From NCBI GenBank assembly GCA_964036275.1, contig OZ038436.1, positions 2,690,214 through 2,754,213 on the forward strand: DNA of 64,000 bases. Direction: 5' to 3'. The DNA is from Litoditis marina. Taxonomy: Eukaryota > Nematoda > Chromadorea > Rhabditida > Rhabditidae. A model generated the notes under the pieces. The model saw only the letters and a list, made by a program, of their open reading frames with translations. It was not told the DNA's origin and did not search any database. Position 1 is the first letter of the stretch. The number at the start of each line of letters is the position of its first letter. This document shows, in pieces, positions 35,191 through 48,800 of the stretch. Position numbers and translations under genes: made by a program.

Positions 35191-37030
35191 TAAATGATAC
35201 TTGAGGCGAGCGATTGACTCGATAATTATGAAATTAGAAACAAATAATAAAGAGTAAAGAATAGTTTTGAGTACTAAGTGTACAAGGAACATGACAGATG
35301 TCCTATAAATTCTCCGGAAAAGGCCATGCTCGGTTTCGTTTTGAAATTTTGCGAAAATTGACTTAGGTCTTTGCTATTTGTTATTTGTATGTCGCATCAT
35401 TGGTAATATGGGGCTAATTGATGCAATTTCAAACCAAGCGAGATTAGCTTTTTCTTCCAGAGCTTATTAGACATCTTTTATATTTCTTGTACATGTAGTA
35501 CTCAAAACGACTCTTAATTTTCTTAATTTGTTTTCTTACTAATTGAACTTTTTCATAGTTACGGATAAAATGTTCTCAGAATAATATATAGCTCAGTGAC
35601 AACAACTGAAAATTTGAAATAAGTTAAAACAAGTAAAGACTTAAGAACGTCATTAGCAGATTATTGGAATGGTTTATCATTATGGCACGCAGACATCTGA
35701 ACGAGAATGGGAACTAGGCTGCATAGTCGCCGCCAACGGAAAGACGGGAGGGTACTGTATATCTTACTTTCCTCTGTGTCACACACATGTCTTCGATTCC
35801 AATGCTAGCCGGTTGTGTGCTCTAAATGGCGCACGCAGTGGTTAGCGCCCTGCTACCAAATCATTTGCTTGCAGGTTAGATTCCGGCGATAGACACAAAT
35901 GTACACTTTTGCACTCATACGCACGATCGAGCGCTGAACTGAGAAACTTTTGAATCAGTTCCACGTGGTTCTCTTATTTTACTTCAACCATCCAGTAGTT
36001 TTTCTCAGACCTTTTCAGGCCCTATTGCCCATGAATTAAAATCCGACCATTAATTTTCAAATACCCTAGCTTGTTCTTCTCTTTTTAACAGTGTACACAG
36101 TGTTCAGAGATGTTTATTCTGGGCAGAGCTGTACTCAATAAGGAAGGCGGACATATTCTGTAACCGCCGTCGCCGCCCATTACTGAAGTTCTTTGCGAGA
36201 CGTTTGTATAAAACGAATGTATAAAATGCTTACAGATTTTTTTTGATATAGGCCCTTGACTCTATGGATTTATAAGTCTTAACCACACCAAACATTCCGC
36301 TTCTGAAAACAAAGCAAAAAAAATCATTTTTCTCAAGTTCCGAGCGTAAAGTTGTAACCATAATGTTGTTCAACGAATTGATGCGTCAGTCGGTTTGCCT
36401 TCAGTTAAGCTCTTTTCAAACCTGCGAACGATACCATCTATGAGGATTATTAGGAAAATTGTATTGAGCGATGATTGAACTTGACCGATTGCACAGTGAC
36501 AATCAAGAATTAACTAAAACTTTTCCTAGTTACTAATATTATGGGTTGTCGTCTCTTGGATCGACTCATATAACTATCGCGGTTGTACAGCATATTATGC
36601 TTACGAGACTTGGTTTGAAACTTCGGAATAGAATAGTATGATTCAGATTCACAGTACTTTTCGTGTTGAACGGTAGAAAGATACTCTTTTTTAATTTTAT
36701 TGACAGTTCATTTAGTTGAATGGCCTAACTGAAAAATGTGTAATACTGGTGGAACTGGAAGAGAGGAGACCAACGAATTACTCACAACGCAAGGAGGAAC
36801 ACTGCGGGACGTTCGTTGGCCATCATTTTACAAAAACATACACTGGGTTATCAAGTTATCACCACTTTTCGCTCACAGTTTATATACCATTCCTTGAAAC
36901 GTTAAAACGTGTTGATGATTACGATAACATGAGAAAAACTCGTTTTGTCACAAGTTATATACCTGCTCATATTCACCACAACTGAATTAGAACATTACTA
37001 ACAATAATAATATAAACCATGACAATAGTA
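35191..37030. other. Mostly no gene; tRNA-like repeat and one exon candidate
   Basis: 35,700-35,905 is the second tRNA-like repeat (annotated separately). 36,437-36,375 on the minus strand reads as a short open exon (IVRRFEKSLTEGKPTDASI) between a CATAG acceptor and a GTTGAA donor. It could belong to the unrecognised gene at 33.1-34.6 kb, but its phase does not join directly to the exon at 34,628. The plus-strand frame at 36,716-36,985 has no support beyond its length. Confidence 0.35.
35725..35905 (+). repeat. tRNA-like repeat, copy 2 (SINE-like)
   Basis: GCTCTAAATGGCGCACGCAGTGGTTAGCGCC resembles a tRNA 5' half with a 4-bp insertion, CTGC...GCAG an anticodon stem and GGTTAGATTCC a B box one base off GGTTCRANNCC. 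The preceding 90 bp is shared with 26,350-26,440. The insertion in the D arm and the mismatched B box argue against a working tRNA gene. Confidence 0.5.
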
Positions 37031-37339
<309 letters not shown>

Positions 37340-37505
37340 TCTGATTTTGTAGTTTGAATTTGTATAGCTTTCGATGAAGTTTGTTTTATCTGTAATCTAC
37401 AACCATATCATTTTCTATCGTATATTGTGAGCAGTCTTGAACTGAAATGAGATAAAGGATTTTTCTGTAGATTACACTAGTGTCGAGTGTTAGATATGGT
37501 CGAAA

Positions 37506-38636
37506 TGTGCGTGTACAAAATACGACACACCGAATTCGAGCCCGCAATCAAAAATATTTGGGCCCGAAAGTACCGTAATTCAAATTTTTAACTACTGTAG
37601 TTAAGAACATTCCAAAATTATGCTGTTTTGGTTTGTTTTCTCAGAATTTGAATAGAGTTTCAACACGGAATAGTGATTTCCCATGAATATTATCGATTGT
37701 TGAAGCAAGTAAAGTGTAATTTAAGAAAAGAATTCAAATTCAAAACAGTATTAAAGCGTTCACACATCATCATGTAAATTTGAAATGGTCGTGCTATAAT
37801 GCTCTATGATTTTTTCACTGCTTTCCTCGTATATTTCTGAACTAGCTGTGTTTCAAGCGAATACCAGTGAGCACGGCGTCATCGAATAACTTAACATGTA
37901 CATATTGATACTTGATCTTCGTGTGGCAATTAACCATGATAACATTATACTAACTCGTATTCTTCCAAACCAGATTCCAGTTTTGTCAAGAAATTGTAGT
38001 GTAGTATTACTCAGTTAGTTAACAGTGGACTCATCAACGTTTTGTGAATGTTCAACCGTCGTCAAAGTCTCAATTTGCGAGTCAGTCTTTAAAGTGAACA
38101 AGGGCACATTTAATATTGTCTCCTTGAATGGTTCCACCAGCGATGATCTGGTGAACTATCTTTCTAGAAAATATTTGATTTTTTAATTGAGGACAAACTG
38201 TAGTTTGAAGTGTGGTTAGCTCAAAAATATCCCATAATCTTTGTATACGTTGCCTATATATCAACCTCAATTGAAGATGTGGTGTTAGGGACTTGGTTAT
38301 ACTTATTCTGTGCTAACTTCCCCAAACAAAATACATTCAATTATTTCGTTTTGGATACAATAAACAAACATAATCGGCTTCGTTCTCTCTTATTATCTCA
38401 TCTGTGAATGAAGGTGTTCGATTACTTACAACAACTCCCGCAACAACCATGAGATTCATTCGTTATTAAATGATTTCCGTGACCCTTATTGAGAAAGTGA
38501 TAAAACCAGTAAAAACTTCTCAAAAAATTGAAAGTTCTTAACTACCGTAGTTAAAAATTCGAATTACGGTAGTTTCGCTCCCAAATATTTTCGATTGGAG
38601 GCGCAACTTAGGTGTGTCGTATTTTGTACACGCACA
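37506..38636. mobile_element. 1.13-kb TIR transposon with 7-bp target duplication
   Basis: Terminal inverted repeats of about 105 bp start TGTGCGTGTACAAAATACG and run to GTAGTTAAGAAC (left 37,506-37,612, right 38,533-38,636), with roughly ten mismatches. GTCGAAA flanks both sides (37,499-37,505 and 38,637-38,643). The about 920-bp interior has no transposase-like frame. It is a non-autonomous DNA transposon. The long TIRs suggest Mutator-like or foldback ancestry, but the 7-bp duplication does not settle the superfamily. Confidence 0.8.
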
Positions 38637-38643
38637 GTCGAAA

Positions 38644-39660
38644 CCCAAAAACAGCTTGGTTCGCACCATGTCATTAGAGTTGCCTTGCCCTATACAAATT
38701 CCTACTACAAAATCACTCCTCACTTGCACAACGTATTCATTGGTAAAATTGTTGGCGGATTGGCGAGAAATCTGAGATTTTTTTCAAACTGTTTTCATTC
38801 ACTTAAGAATCGTAGTAGAAACGATAATACCCTAGTGCTGGGTTATTCCAAAAAATATTCGAAGTTTAAACTATCTTCACTTCGATCCATCATATATACT
38901 TTGACATTTTTCGTAGAAAAATATCGACAGTGGCCAACAAAATGTCTACAGCGTTTTCCAGAATTTTAAAACTGAAAAAAAAATCACCTCTCTCAGCATA
39001 GGCATGCAAGCCAAACACAGAAAACAATTTGTTTTTTTGAGTTCGGTTCGAACGCAAGAGTCCTTTCACCCACGGCTATACACATTTAATGAAACATTCG
39101 TCCGCTTTAGTACAAACCGCAAACGGAAAGCAACAAAAAACACAACTGCTCCATCGTATAATCCCAAAATTGATCATATGAGTACTTACAGGAAAGTTTT
39201 TACCAACAAATGTATTAACCCCGAAGAATATATACTGGGCAGCTTTCACTAGTGATTGATATCAGTCAGTACGTAGTCTGTACTTAGACTAGCATAGCAA
39301 ATGGTTACGAACTAGGGTTGCTACATTTGAAGAGAAAAACGAAGCGAAGCACGCCGATTGGTTATTTCAATAATCGATTCAAGTATGTCGTCAAACTGAT
39401 ATGTGCCGAGTATTAGCTTTGAAAAATCAATATTGTATTGTTTCGTTACTAAATGGTTGCGCAGAAAAACTGCCAATCTAAAAATTTCCAACTTATAAAT
39501 ACTTTGTGTAACACTTGAGGAAGTTAATTAGGACGTGTGACGCGTTTGTTGGGAATTTCAGTGTTTCATTTCGTAGCTGAAGCAAAAGAGCCAGCTAAAT
39601 TGTGTGAATATATAGTGCTGGTAACATTGGACTGGTTAGTTCCTACACACGCCAAACCTA
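38644..39660. other. No gene recognised downstream of EIF2B3
   Basis: Two plus-strand frames (38,595-38,969 and 39,004-39,252) are long for chance but show no recognisable domain and no splice signals. The first overlaps the right TIR of the 1.13-kb element. I do not call them genes. Confidence 0.4.
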
Positions 39661-39677
39661 TGTTCTCAACTCATTAT

Positions 39678-39887
39678 TTTATTCAAAATTAACTCCGTTT
39701 CTCTGGTTCAAATATCAATCACATGGAGCAGATTAAGAAGCACCTTGGTTCATTTTCGCTGTACGTTGAACCCGTTCATTGAAGTAAAACTCATTCACGC
39801 TAACTTCATTTGAAACCATTGAAACAAGCCGTTAAACGGCAATTTTATAAAACAAACAAAAACAGAATTAACCAAAATCAAGTAAAA
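39678..39887 (-). promoter_or_regulatory. EIF2B3: EIF2B3 3'UTR with polyadenylation signal
   Basis: After the TGA at 39,890-39,888 the minus strand runs about 205 nt to an AATAAA at 39,683-39,678. It includes a short stem, GCCGTTTAACGGC. This segment, plus about 60 bp beyond the signal, is the part copied into the repeats at 3.1, 16.4 and 31.9 kb. Confidence 0.6.
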
Positions 39888-42800
39888 TCAGGCCTCTGTT
39901 GCCCATTCTCCGTTGTCTTCATCTGCTTCTACCACGTCGTTTTGGATTTTGGCTGAAACATTCAAATGTTTGAAAATTCTGTACGGAACTTTCTAACTAA
40001 CGACTGAAGGGTGAAATGATGGATTTGCCGGTTCACATAACCTGAAAAACTCAAAACGGACTGTCAAAAATTCTTACATTCTTCGAAATTATAATCCAAT
40101 TGAACACAAGCAAGTTTCATTTTCATTAAAGCTCATTCTCGAGCTCTGAACACATGTTTTACGTGACTATACTTCCTACTAGGAAAACGAATTGCAAAAC
40201 TACACCGTACCATTAGCGGGAACCGTTTGACCTCTATCCACAATGCAATTGTTGACCTCTGCTCCATCCTCAATTATAGCTCCAGCACAGATAATACTCG
40301 ATGATACAGTACTTCTGAACGGTTGAACAGTCAACAATCACACACTAACAAGTCCAATATTCGAAAAAGAAAACCCATGTTGCTCTTATAATAGCTGAAA
40401 AGTCCAAACATAGTATTGAACACTGCCATTTTTCCACGCGTTTAGCTGATTTTTTTTTACTAAAACGGCGAAATTCTCGAACTTGGTCTGAAGCACACAA
40501 AGATCAAATTACAGAAAGACCATATTAAAGCACAATGTCCGTGTAGCTCTGTTAAATGATAGCAATATGGTAACAAAACCAATCTCACCCAAATGTTTCA
40601 CCCATAAACTAACCCCTTTCCTATCCGAACTCCATCCATCAACAGACTATTCTGAACGCGCGATTTCTCGTTCAACACACATTTTCCAATCGAACTTCGC
40701 TTGATTACTACATGTGGACTGACCTTAAAACACAAATAAAAACCATGATCATTAATATCTATTTTTTTGAAAAGGGGAATTCATGTTATTGGAGAAATTC
40801 ATCTGCACAAAACTTAGTTTTTATCTTTTGTCACACAACATCCTTCTGCGTGTTGAAAATATAAACAACCGGAAACTATTCACTTATATTTTCTTTTATT
40901 GTAAATCTCTCTGGATTTGGATAAACTGTTCGCAACAGTGCCCCACGATATATAACCAGTTTGTGAAACGTTGATGTGCTGTAAATTGGCCGTGTGAGCT
41001 AGTAATCTTTAAACCATCAAATATTACTGTTTTCTTCGCATTCAGTTAGTTTAAACACAAAAGTGAACTGAGATACAAAAAAATGAAAAAAAGGCTCATT
41101 ATCTGTTAGTATTCTTGAAAAAATTCGAGCGAATAGCACAATTTTTGATCTGTTACTGAAAATCACTTGAATGTCTCACCTTTGCGCCGGCATCCACGCG
41201 ACTGTCCATTACTGAGATGGAGGTCTCGCGGAAATTGAAAACCAAACCGGGCGACAAACGGGCAGAGAAACGAGGGAGACACTTGAGAATCTGCAAAATT
41301 CCATGTCTCCGTCTCTCGAAAATACATAGTCTCTAACATATATGCATGTCTGCCTCTCTCTCTTTGATCATACTCTTCAAGATACATACATATCTGCGTC
41401 TCTCTTGCCTACTCTCTAAATGTGATATTAGTCGGGTGTCAAAAAAAGAATGTCCAAATGTTGGGTCTCTTATTTGAACCGAAACATGTTTCATGTCCAA
41501 ATGTCCAAATGTTTCAAGCAACCATCAAAATCATTGAGAAAGACAAACTTTCAATATTCACTTTCCACAATATCATTAAATAATACCAATTTTCGATTCT
41601 AAAAAGTTAATTTGGAAGGTTTTGATGGACCATTCATATTGTAGGTACAAAGGTTTTTAACGAGAAATTTTCAACAGGAAAACAATAAGTAAAAATACAG
41701 TGAAACTAACCGCTTTGTTCACTTCGAAATAGGCTCCAATGGTGTTTGCGTGCGCAGTAACTGTGCCATTTTCATGAGGCAGAACGTAGGCCAAAAACAG
41801 CGGCTCTACCGAATCACCTGAAACATTTGGATGAATAAATTAGTAACTGGAACCAATGAACGGAAAACAATGCCTATAAAAATTTAATCAACACAGTTGT
41901 TTAATTGCACGATTGCTAAGGATTTATGAACAATCTTTTATCCTGAGCTTAACGAGCTTAAGACGTAATGTTTGTCGGGGAAAAAGACCAAGTTTCGGTG
42001 AAAAGCACGAAATTTCGCGTGTTTAAACCGAGAATCTAGTTCCTTTTACCAGCATGTAACAAATCAATGGTCTTTGAATACTGCATACCTGTGCCGTATT
42101 GCTGCGCCAATAAATGCGGAATGAAATCAGCTTTCAAAGAAGAACATTTCCTAAAACATACGTGTTCATTTCGGCTTAACTGGTCTCTTATCAATTATTA
42201 ATCATCTCAAAAATCTTGGCTTTACACATGATAAACTAAAAAACAAGCTTCTTATAGGCCAGATTTGAATATTGGATCAAGAAACTCAACGTATCGCGAA
42301 ATTTGATCAACAAAAATGTTTTCCTGGAACATATGAAACTGCTATTCTACAAATTTACTGAAAACGCACTACGTTTTCCAATAGAAAATACGTCGAACGT
42401 GTTTTTGAATTCAGTATATCAATAGAATGCATTGAAAAATAATGCCTGGGTAAATTTAAAATATTCAAACTACATCTAATAAAAACGCGACTTACTTCAA
42501 CTTTTGAAGGGACTGTAGAAGCGTGTTTCGCACCAAATACACGTGACAGTCATTCAGACCAGCCGTGAGCGAAATATTCGGGAACCTGGAAAGAAACAAA
42601 ACAGTTATATAAGGTACGTGAAACACTCAACTGTAGTCAATTCAAACTGACTCAACCTGACTATCAAGAGAAGCTGAATCAAAAAAAAAACAGCCATGAC
42701 ATTAACGTGTTCTCTCGAAACTAATTTCAAGTGTGAACCGGTTACCTATCATATAACCTGGAAAATGGTTACTAAAAAAGGTAAGGTTACCAAAAAAACG

Positions 42801-45800
42801 ACTAGAGAGAGAAATGGCCAAAAAACTTTGGTACTATTCATTAGCTGGCCAGACACTGGTTATGACATACAGAAAATATGGAATTATCGATAAGAGAGTG
42901 TGGCACTTTATCATAAAGAGGGTGTGAAACCTTCAAGTGTGTTTAAATAAAAATGAGTGTTTAGGTTGAGCCACACTTTTTATGCTTTTCCGGCTCTGTG
43001 AATTGGATGACTGGTCCAACTTTACAGTTGTCTCACATCGACTGAATCGAAACCGACACTCAATACATATATAATAGGGTTGTTAAAGTCGAACTCGAAA
43101 CTCGACTCGACTCGAAAATTTTCGAGTCGAGTCGAAATCGAAACTCGAAAACTCGATTTCTGCCAAAACTCGAAATTTTCCAAAACCTCGAAAACTCGAA
43201 ATTTTCCAAAACTCGAAAACTCGAAACTTTAGACGCGAAAATTCAAAACGTGAAATTTCGGAATCAAAAAGTGGATTTTTTGGTCCGAAACCATTCAAAA
43301 CTCGACTCGAAAAAACTCGAAAATTTCCCATTTCTCAAAACTCGCAAACTCGAAATTTTCCAAAACTCGAAATTTTGAACTCGATTAACAACCCTAATAT
43401 ATAAACAGATGTTTTATGGGAATTTTTTCGCTATTTTATTCTCACGATAGTTGATCGCACGGGCACGTAACTAGTTTTGTCAGGACATTTCTTTTCGATT
43501 TTTCGCATTTCAACCCTTAAAACCCTTTTCCTTTCTGTCAAAATGTGTAAAATACGACGTGTCAAACAACAAGGAATCATGATCATTCCTTGATCCCGTC
43601 CAGTTTCTGTCAAAATGCGTGCATTATGGCGTTTATCAAATCAAACAACAAGGAATATCTCGTCGTCTTCTAAAACAAGCCTCCACTTTACAGGCGAACT
43701 CTATATTTAACCGCGTTTCTCGTTAACCGAATTTCTTCTGTTAACCACTTGGTAACAGCAAATTCCACCCGAAAGACGTTGGAAAAAGGGTTAGTGAAGG
43801 GTTAATAGAAAATGGTTAACTGGCAGGGTCAACGAAATTTGCGATTTGCCCACTTTTCGATCTACGATAGTAAAAGAATACAAAGGCGTCAGTGACATGA
43901 ATAATTCAGTGTGAACGATGTAGTTAAACGTATTTTTCGCCCGCTTGGTCGTACTTCTGCCAACCACCAGTAAGGTTCGACTAAGCGATGAAAATTAGTC
44001 CGTTTTCAGCTTCAAACACGTGAAAATTGATGATTTCGTACCAAAATCGAAGAAATACTACGGTTTTCAGCAAAAAAGTAGTCCGATTTTCGTCTTTTTC
44101 TGACTATTTGGACAACTTTACTGGTATGACTTCAGCCAGCTGGCTTTGGAAAAGTTGAAAGAAAAAGTTAAAAAAGCATTGATGTTTCGGTTTTTTGATG
44201 CCTAATGTGCCTCTTTCTTTACAGTAAGTACGCGAGAATCACCTGAACTCCGGATCCGCTCCCCATTTCGGAACACGGGAGGGTTAAACAACCTATTATT
44301 ATTATTATCATTATTATTATTATAGTCCGTTGCTTGTGTAAAACTTCGCCTCTTTTGTTGTTGACCCCCATACGTACAATACCCCCTTATTTTGATGTTG
44401 ACCGATGCTCACTTTTGCCCGATTTTGACCGGGGCATGCTTTTTGGGGTAAATTCGGTTCTCTCGTGTTCTCGTTCTCTTGTTCTCGGTGAAATTTGAAA
44501 AAAAATCGGGGTTTTCAATGACATAAATGCTTACTTTATGGGGATACTCATTCTCACTTTTTTCGACCTGATGTGAACCTTTTTTTACGTATGGTTGACC
44601 CACTTTTCGATCCACGGCTGCGCGTTGACAGCGGCATCAAAATCTTCCTCCAAACACATGAAAATCAATCGATTCGTAGCCTCAACCATAGCGATTAGAT
44701 CACGGCCTGAACAATGCCAATCGATTTCAATTCAATCTTTCTAGCTGGTGAATTCCATATCTAACCGGGTTTTTAGGTAACCTAACCCTTTTTTGGTAAC
44801 CTATTTTTCAGGTTACCTCGGTAGATAATCGGTAAGTAACTCAAAATGAAAAACCGGTTACCTGTTTTTCTAACGCAAAATGTGGTTTTTACCGTTAGTT
44901 TGAACGGTAACCGGATTTTACTTTCAGGTTACTTCCAGGTTACGTACCAAGGTAACCTGAAAAAAAGATTAGCAAAAAAGGGTTAGGTTACCTCAAAACC
45001 CGGTTAGTTCTAGAATTGGCCTTTCTAGCTTCAAAGAGTTATTTGATTTCAAATCTACTAGCTTCAAAAGTTTATATGATTTTAACTCGATATTGCCATA
45101 TTAAAATAGATTTTCTTCACACACCAATCCTACAATGTAATTATCTTACAAAGCAAGGACCCTATTATACGTATCAAAACTGATTTTTGAAACCCGAAAC
45201 GAAAGGAAGAACCTGTTGTAAGAAACAAAGAACCACACACCAGTAAGCTGTAACTAGCCTACGAAAAGAAACCTGTTTTGCCTTATAAACTGGCAGTTAT
45301 CGCACCAAAAGCAGGCCAATTCTCCTAATTTTGCCAGAAATGTAACTATTTTTCTCTTAGGTTATTTTATTTGAACAAAATATAATTGTGTCACTAGGAC
45401 TTTTGGATGGTGCTTTCATTTTCTCAGAGGGGTTCAACTGATGATGACCCAACCCTCTGAGAAAACCCAAAACCGTCTTGAATCAGGGTCGAAACGGTTT
45501 TGAGTACATCTTATTCTCTTAGGTTATTTTATTTGAACAAAATATAATTGTGTCACTAGGACTTTTGGATGGTGCTTTCATTTTCTCAGAGGGGTTCAAC
45601 TGATGATGACCCAACCCTCTGAGAAAACCCAAAACCGTCTTGAATCAGGGTCGAAACGGTTTTGAGTACATCTCTTACTGAGCACATTAACCTAATCATA
45701 TTTTTCTCTTTATTTTCCTCGTAATTCGAACAACTTTACATCAGTATACTAGAAGTAATTTGAATAGTCGCGTAAAATAATCATTGTAATGAGGCATCGT

Positions 45801-48800
45801 GCACTTTGTCATTACACTTTCTAACAGGGGTGATCAAAAAATTGACCGACCCTACTGCCGGTACGACCCCTCCCTCTTAAATAATGGAAATTCTCCCGAA
45901 AGATAAGCAATTATTCTTCACAATTGCGAGAACTTCTTCTAAATTGCAAAAAATCATCGTAATTTCTTTCGGCCCTGGCTGGGGCTTTACGACCCCTCCC
46001 AAAAAATATTGCACGCGTGCAACTTGTGGTCACCCGTGCTTTCTGAGTTATGCTGTGATTAACATGGTCCACGTGAATGTGCGAATGACTAAAAGTATAT
46101 TACAACCGTTACACCGACCGACCTTTGTTTCTTTTGATCTTTGGTCCGGGCACCGGTCCAGTCACACAATTGTCATTGAGCAGACAGGTGAAAGAGGCCT
46201 GGGAACAGAATATAAATACAACATAAAACATTGGAGAGAATCAAACTATACTGTTACGGTATCAGTAAGTCATTCAAAATTGAACTTCCTTCAGTGAAAA
46301 ATCATTAAAAAGTAAATGACATTGATTCACTTTTAGTCAGGATTCGGGGAAAAATAGAAAAAAATTTGGTTATTTCGAATTTTTCGGTTTTTATATTTTT
46401 TGCACTGAATGACGTTCACTTTATAGGCATGTGTCTCTGCACGACATCGACAAATTGTGGTTACCGATCTAAGCAGAATATAAATACAGCATGAAACATT
46501 GAACAGAATTATAGTGCAGAATGTCTTCGTGCCACCGCACCCCATATATACCACAACATGTTCTTATAACTTTAGAAGGAAGAGGTCGTTAATAACCCAG
46601 GATTACCATTTAAACTCAAATTTGAGGTATTCTCATCACAACGAAAAAAAAATTAGATGTTTTCTAGTGTGTAAACAAATACCCAAAGTACATCAACACA
46701 ACTTGATGTCATCAACAAAACAATAAACAGCCTACCTTGTGTGCTCTGAACTGATCAATCATGGGCGTTAGTAGGGCGTCAGAAACAAAGTCCCCGGAGA
46801 TGATAATCACGTCACGCTGAAACATTCGGGTGAACAACAACAACAAGTCGAAACGGAATATATCAAGCACCATTTGTCTGCTATAACATACTTGTATTGT
46901 AGTAATTTCAATATTAAAACAAAACAAAAACAGAAACCTAGTTAATAAAACACAGAAATATTCGATATGATTGGGTCGCCTAACTATATTTCTCCGTATC
47001 CCACAAATAGTAATGTTAGCTTCGTTTTCGGTTGTGCTTGTGTTACTTAGCCAGAAAGCTGGTCCTATGCTAATTTGGTCAAATGTTTCACCACGTATTG
47101 CCTGATAGCCGTTATTGATGGCCTTTCCGTGGTGGAAAAGGAGTGTCGAGACCGCAAATTTTTGAGTCCCGATGTTTCAAAAAACCTTTCTGGGAAAGTC
47201 GGCTGGTGTTTGTTTCAGCTAGTGAATTGTATAATCCTACCGTAATCTTCGTGTGATAGTGTCTCACTACATCGGCCGTTCCCCATTCCTCGGTCTCTCG
47301 GCCCATGAAGATTTTCTCAAACGAAACACCTAAGAAAAAAGGACTACATTTCGTAGTGGACGGTAATGGATCCGATCAAATAGTTAGATTTATATAATAC
47401 AAATACCATTTTCAAAAAAATCGATGCCACTGTGGGCTGGCACACCACGAATGAAAATCGCAATTCATTCATGTGAACAGAGAACTTTTTTGAAGTTCCA
47501 AAAATATTATATTCAGACGACAAGTGACAGTTTTCCTACCAAAAACAAAACGAACATGACAAATCTATCTAGTGACAAGATGGCTGAAGATTAACGCAAA
47601 TTTCCTAGAAGATCCAAATTTGTACGAACTTAAACACATTAAAAAAATCAAATTTTTAATAAAGACATTAGTAAGCATTATATTATCACTGACCGACAAA
47701 CAAGCAACAAAAACCAACATCGACAATTTTTTCAACCCACCTTCAAACTGAAACATTGGAGTGGTAAATAGATGGTTGACCTCAGCTTCACAAGAGTCGC
47801 GGAAGAACAGTTTGATATCTGAAAATGACCTAGTCAACTTCGACTAAAATGCAGATGCAACTTTTCGCTATTTTAACATTAAACCCTACTAACTGAATAT
47901 CGTGACCAATTAACCAGCTAGTTTTATAGATTTAGAAAATGAAAAGTAGACATTGTTCCCATATTAAGATGCCTTTTTCATTCATTCGGCTATTCGGAAA
48001 ACTTTGCTGGAGTATGCATCAAGTAGAGAACGTGCGAGTGAAAGAGATATAGACTTTCTCATACTGTCTACACTCTCATCGACCTTAAACGCTTTTGTAG
48101 CTGACAGATAAGTGGGGCGAGTTTCTGAACATAACAATAGAACCCAGCACCTGCCAACCTCTCAACCAGCCTGTACAGTAATCACGGAGAAATCACGAAT
48201 TCTTTATTTAACCGGATTCTCCGTTGGCCACATTCTTTACCGAACAGGTCAACTTGGTTGGAACCGTTTTGTAAACCACCCATACACCAGTAAGTTTCGA
48301 CTATTCCACAAGAAGTAGTTCGTTTTCAGATTGAAACACGTGAAAATTCATGATTTTGCAGCAAAAATAGACAATTTTTGTCGTTTTTGGCTGAAAAGTA
48401 GTCCGTTTATCGGATTTTTCTGACTATTTGGACAACCTTACTGGGGTATGAAACCACCTGGTTAACTGGGTATTTCTTCCCAAAGCGTTGTTGGAAACGG
48501 TACCATGTAGCTAAGCGGTAAATCAAAAACGTTTCTTGGAAATGTCAATCAGAGGGATAACATACCGGTTTCTGGAAACAAACGCGGTTCTTTGTGAGTT
48601 CGAACCGAAAAAAGTTTATTTCAACGTTTAAATCCCCCCCCCCTCCAAAGTGACCTGACCTTTGATCCCGGACTTGACCAACGTATTTATCGGGTACCAG
48701 AACATTGGCACCCCGGCTATTGGTAGAAGACATTTGGCCAGTGAGCTGGTCAATTCGGTCATCCGTGAACCGGACCCGCCACACAACACAACTCCTTCTA

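Noticed and set aside
35815..35905. Functional tRNA gene
   Set aside because: A 4-bp insertion in the D arm, a mismatched B box and no convincing acceptor stem; the same block recurs as a dispersed repeat.
38595..39252. Two plus-strand ORFs of 124 and 82 codons as genes
   Set aside because: No recognised domain or splice support; one overlaps a transposon TIR. Frames of this length are expected by chance in this base composition.
45884..46297. 137-codon plus-strand ORF
   Set aside because: It overlaps EIF2B3 exon 5 on the opposite strand (46,198-46,123), which is confirmed by phase and by the GPVPGPK match; the plus frame is an antisense shadow.
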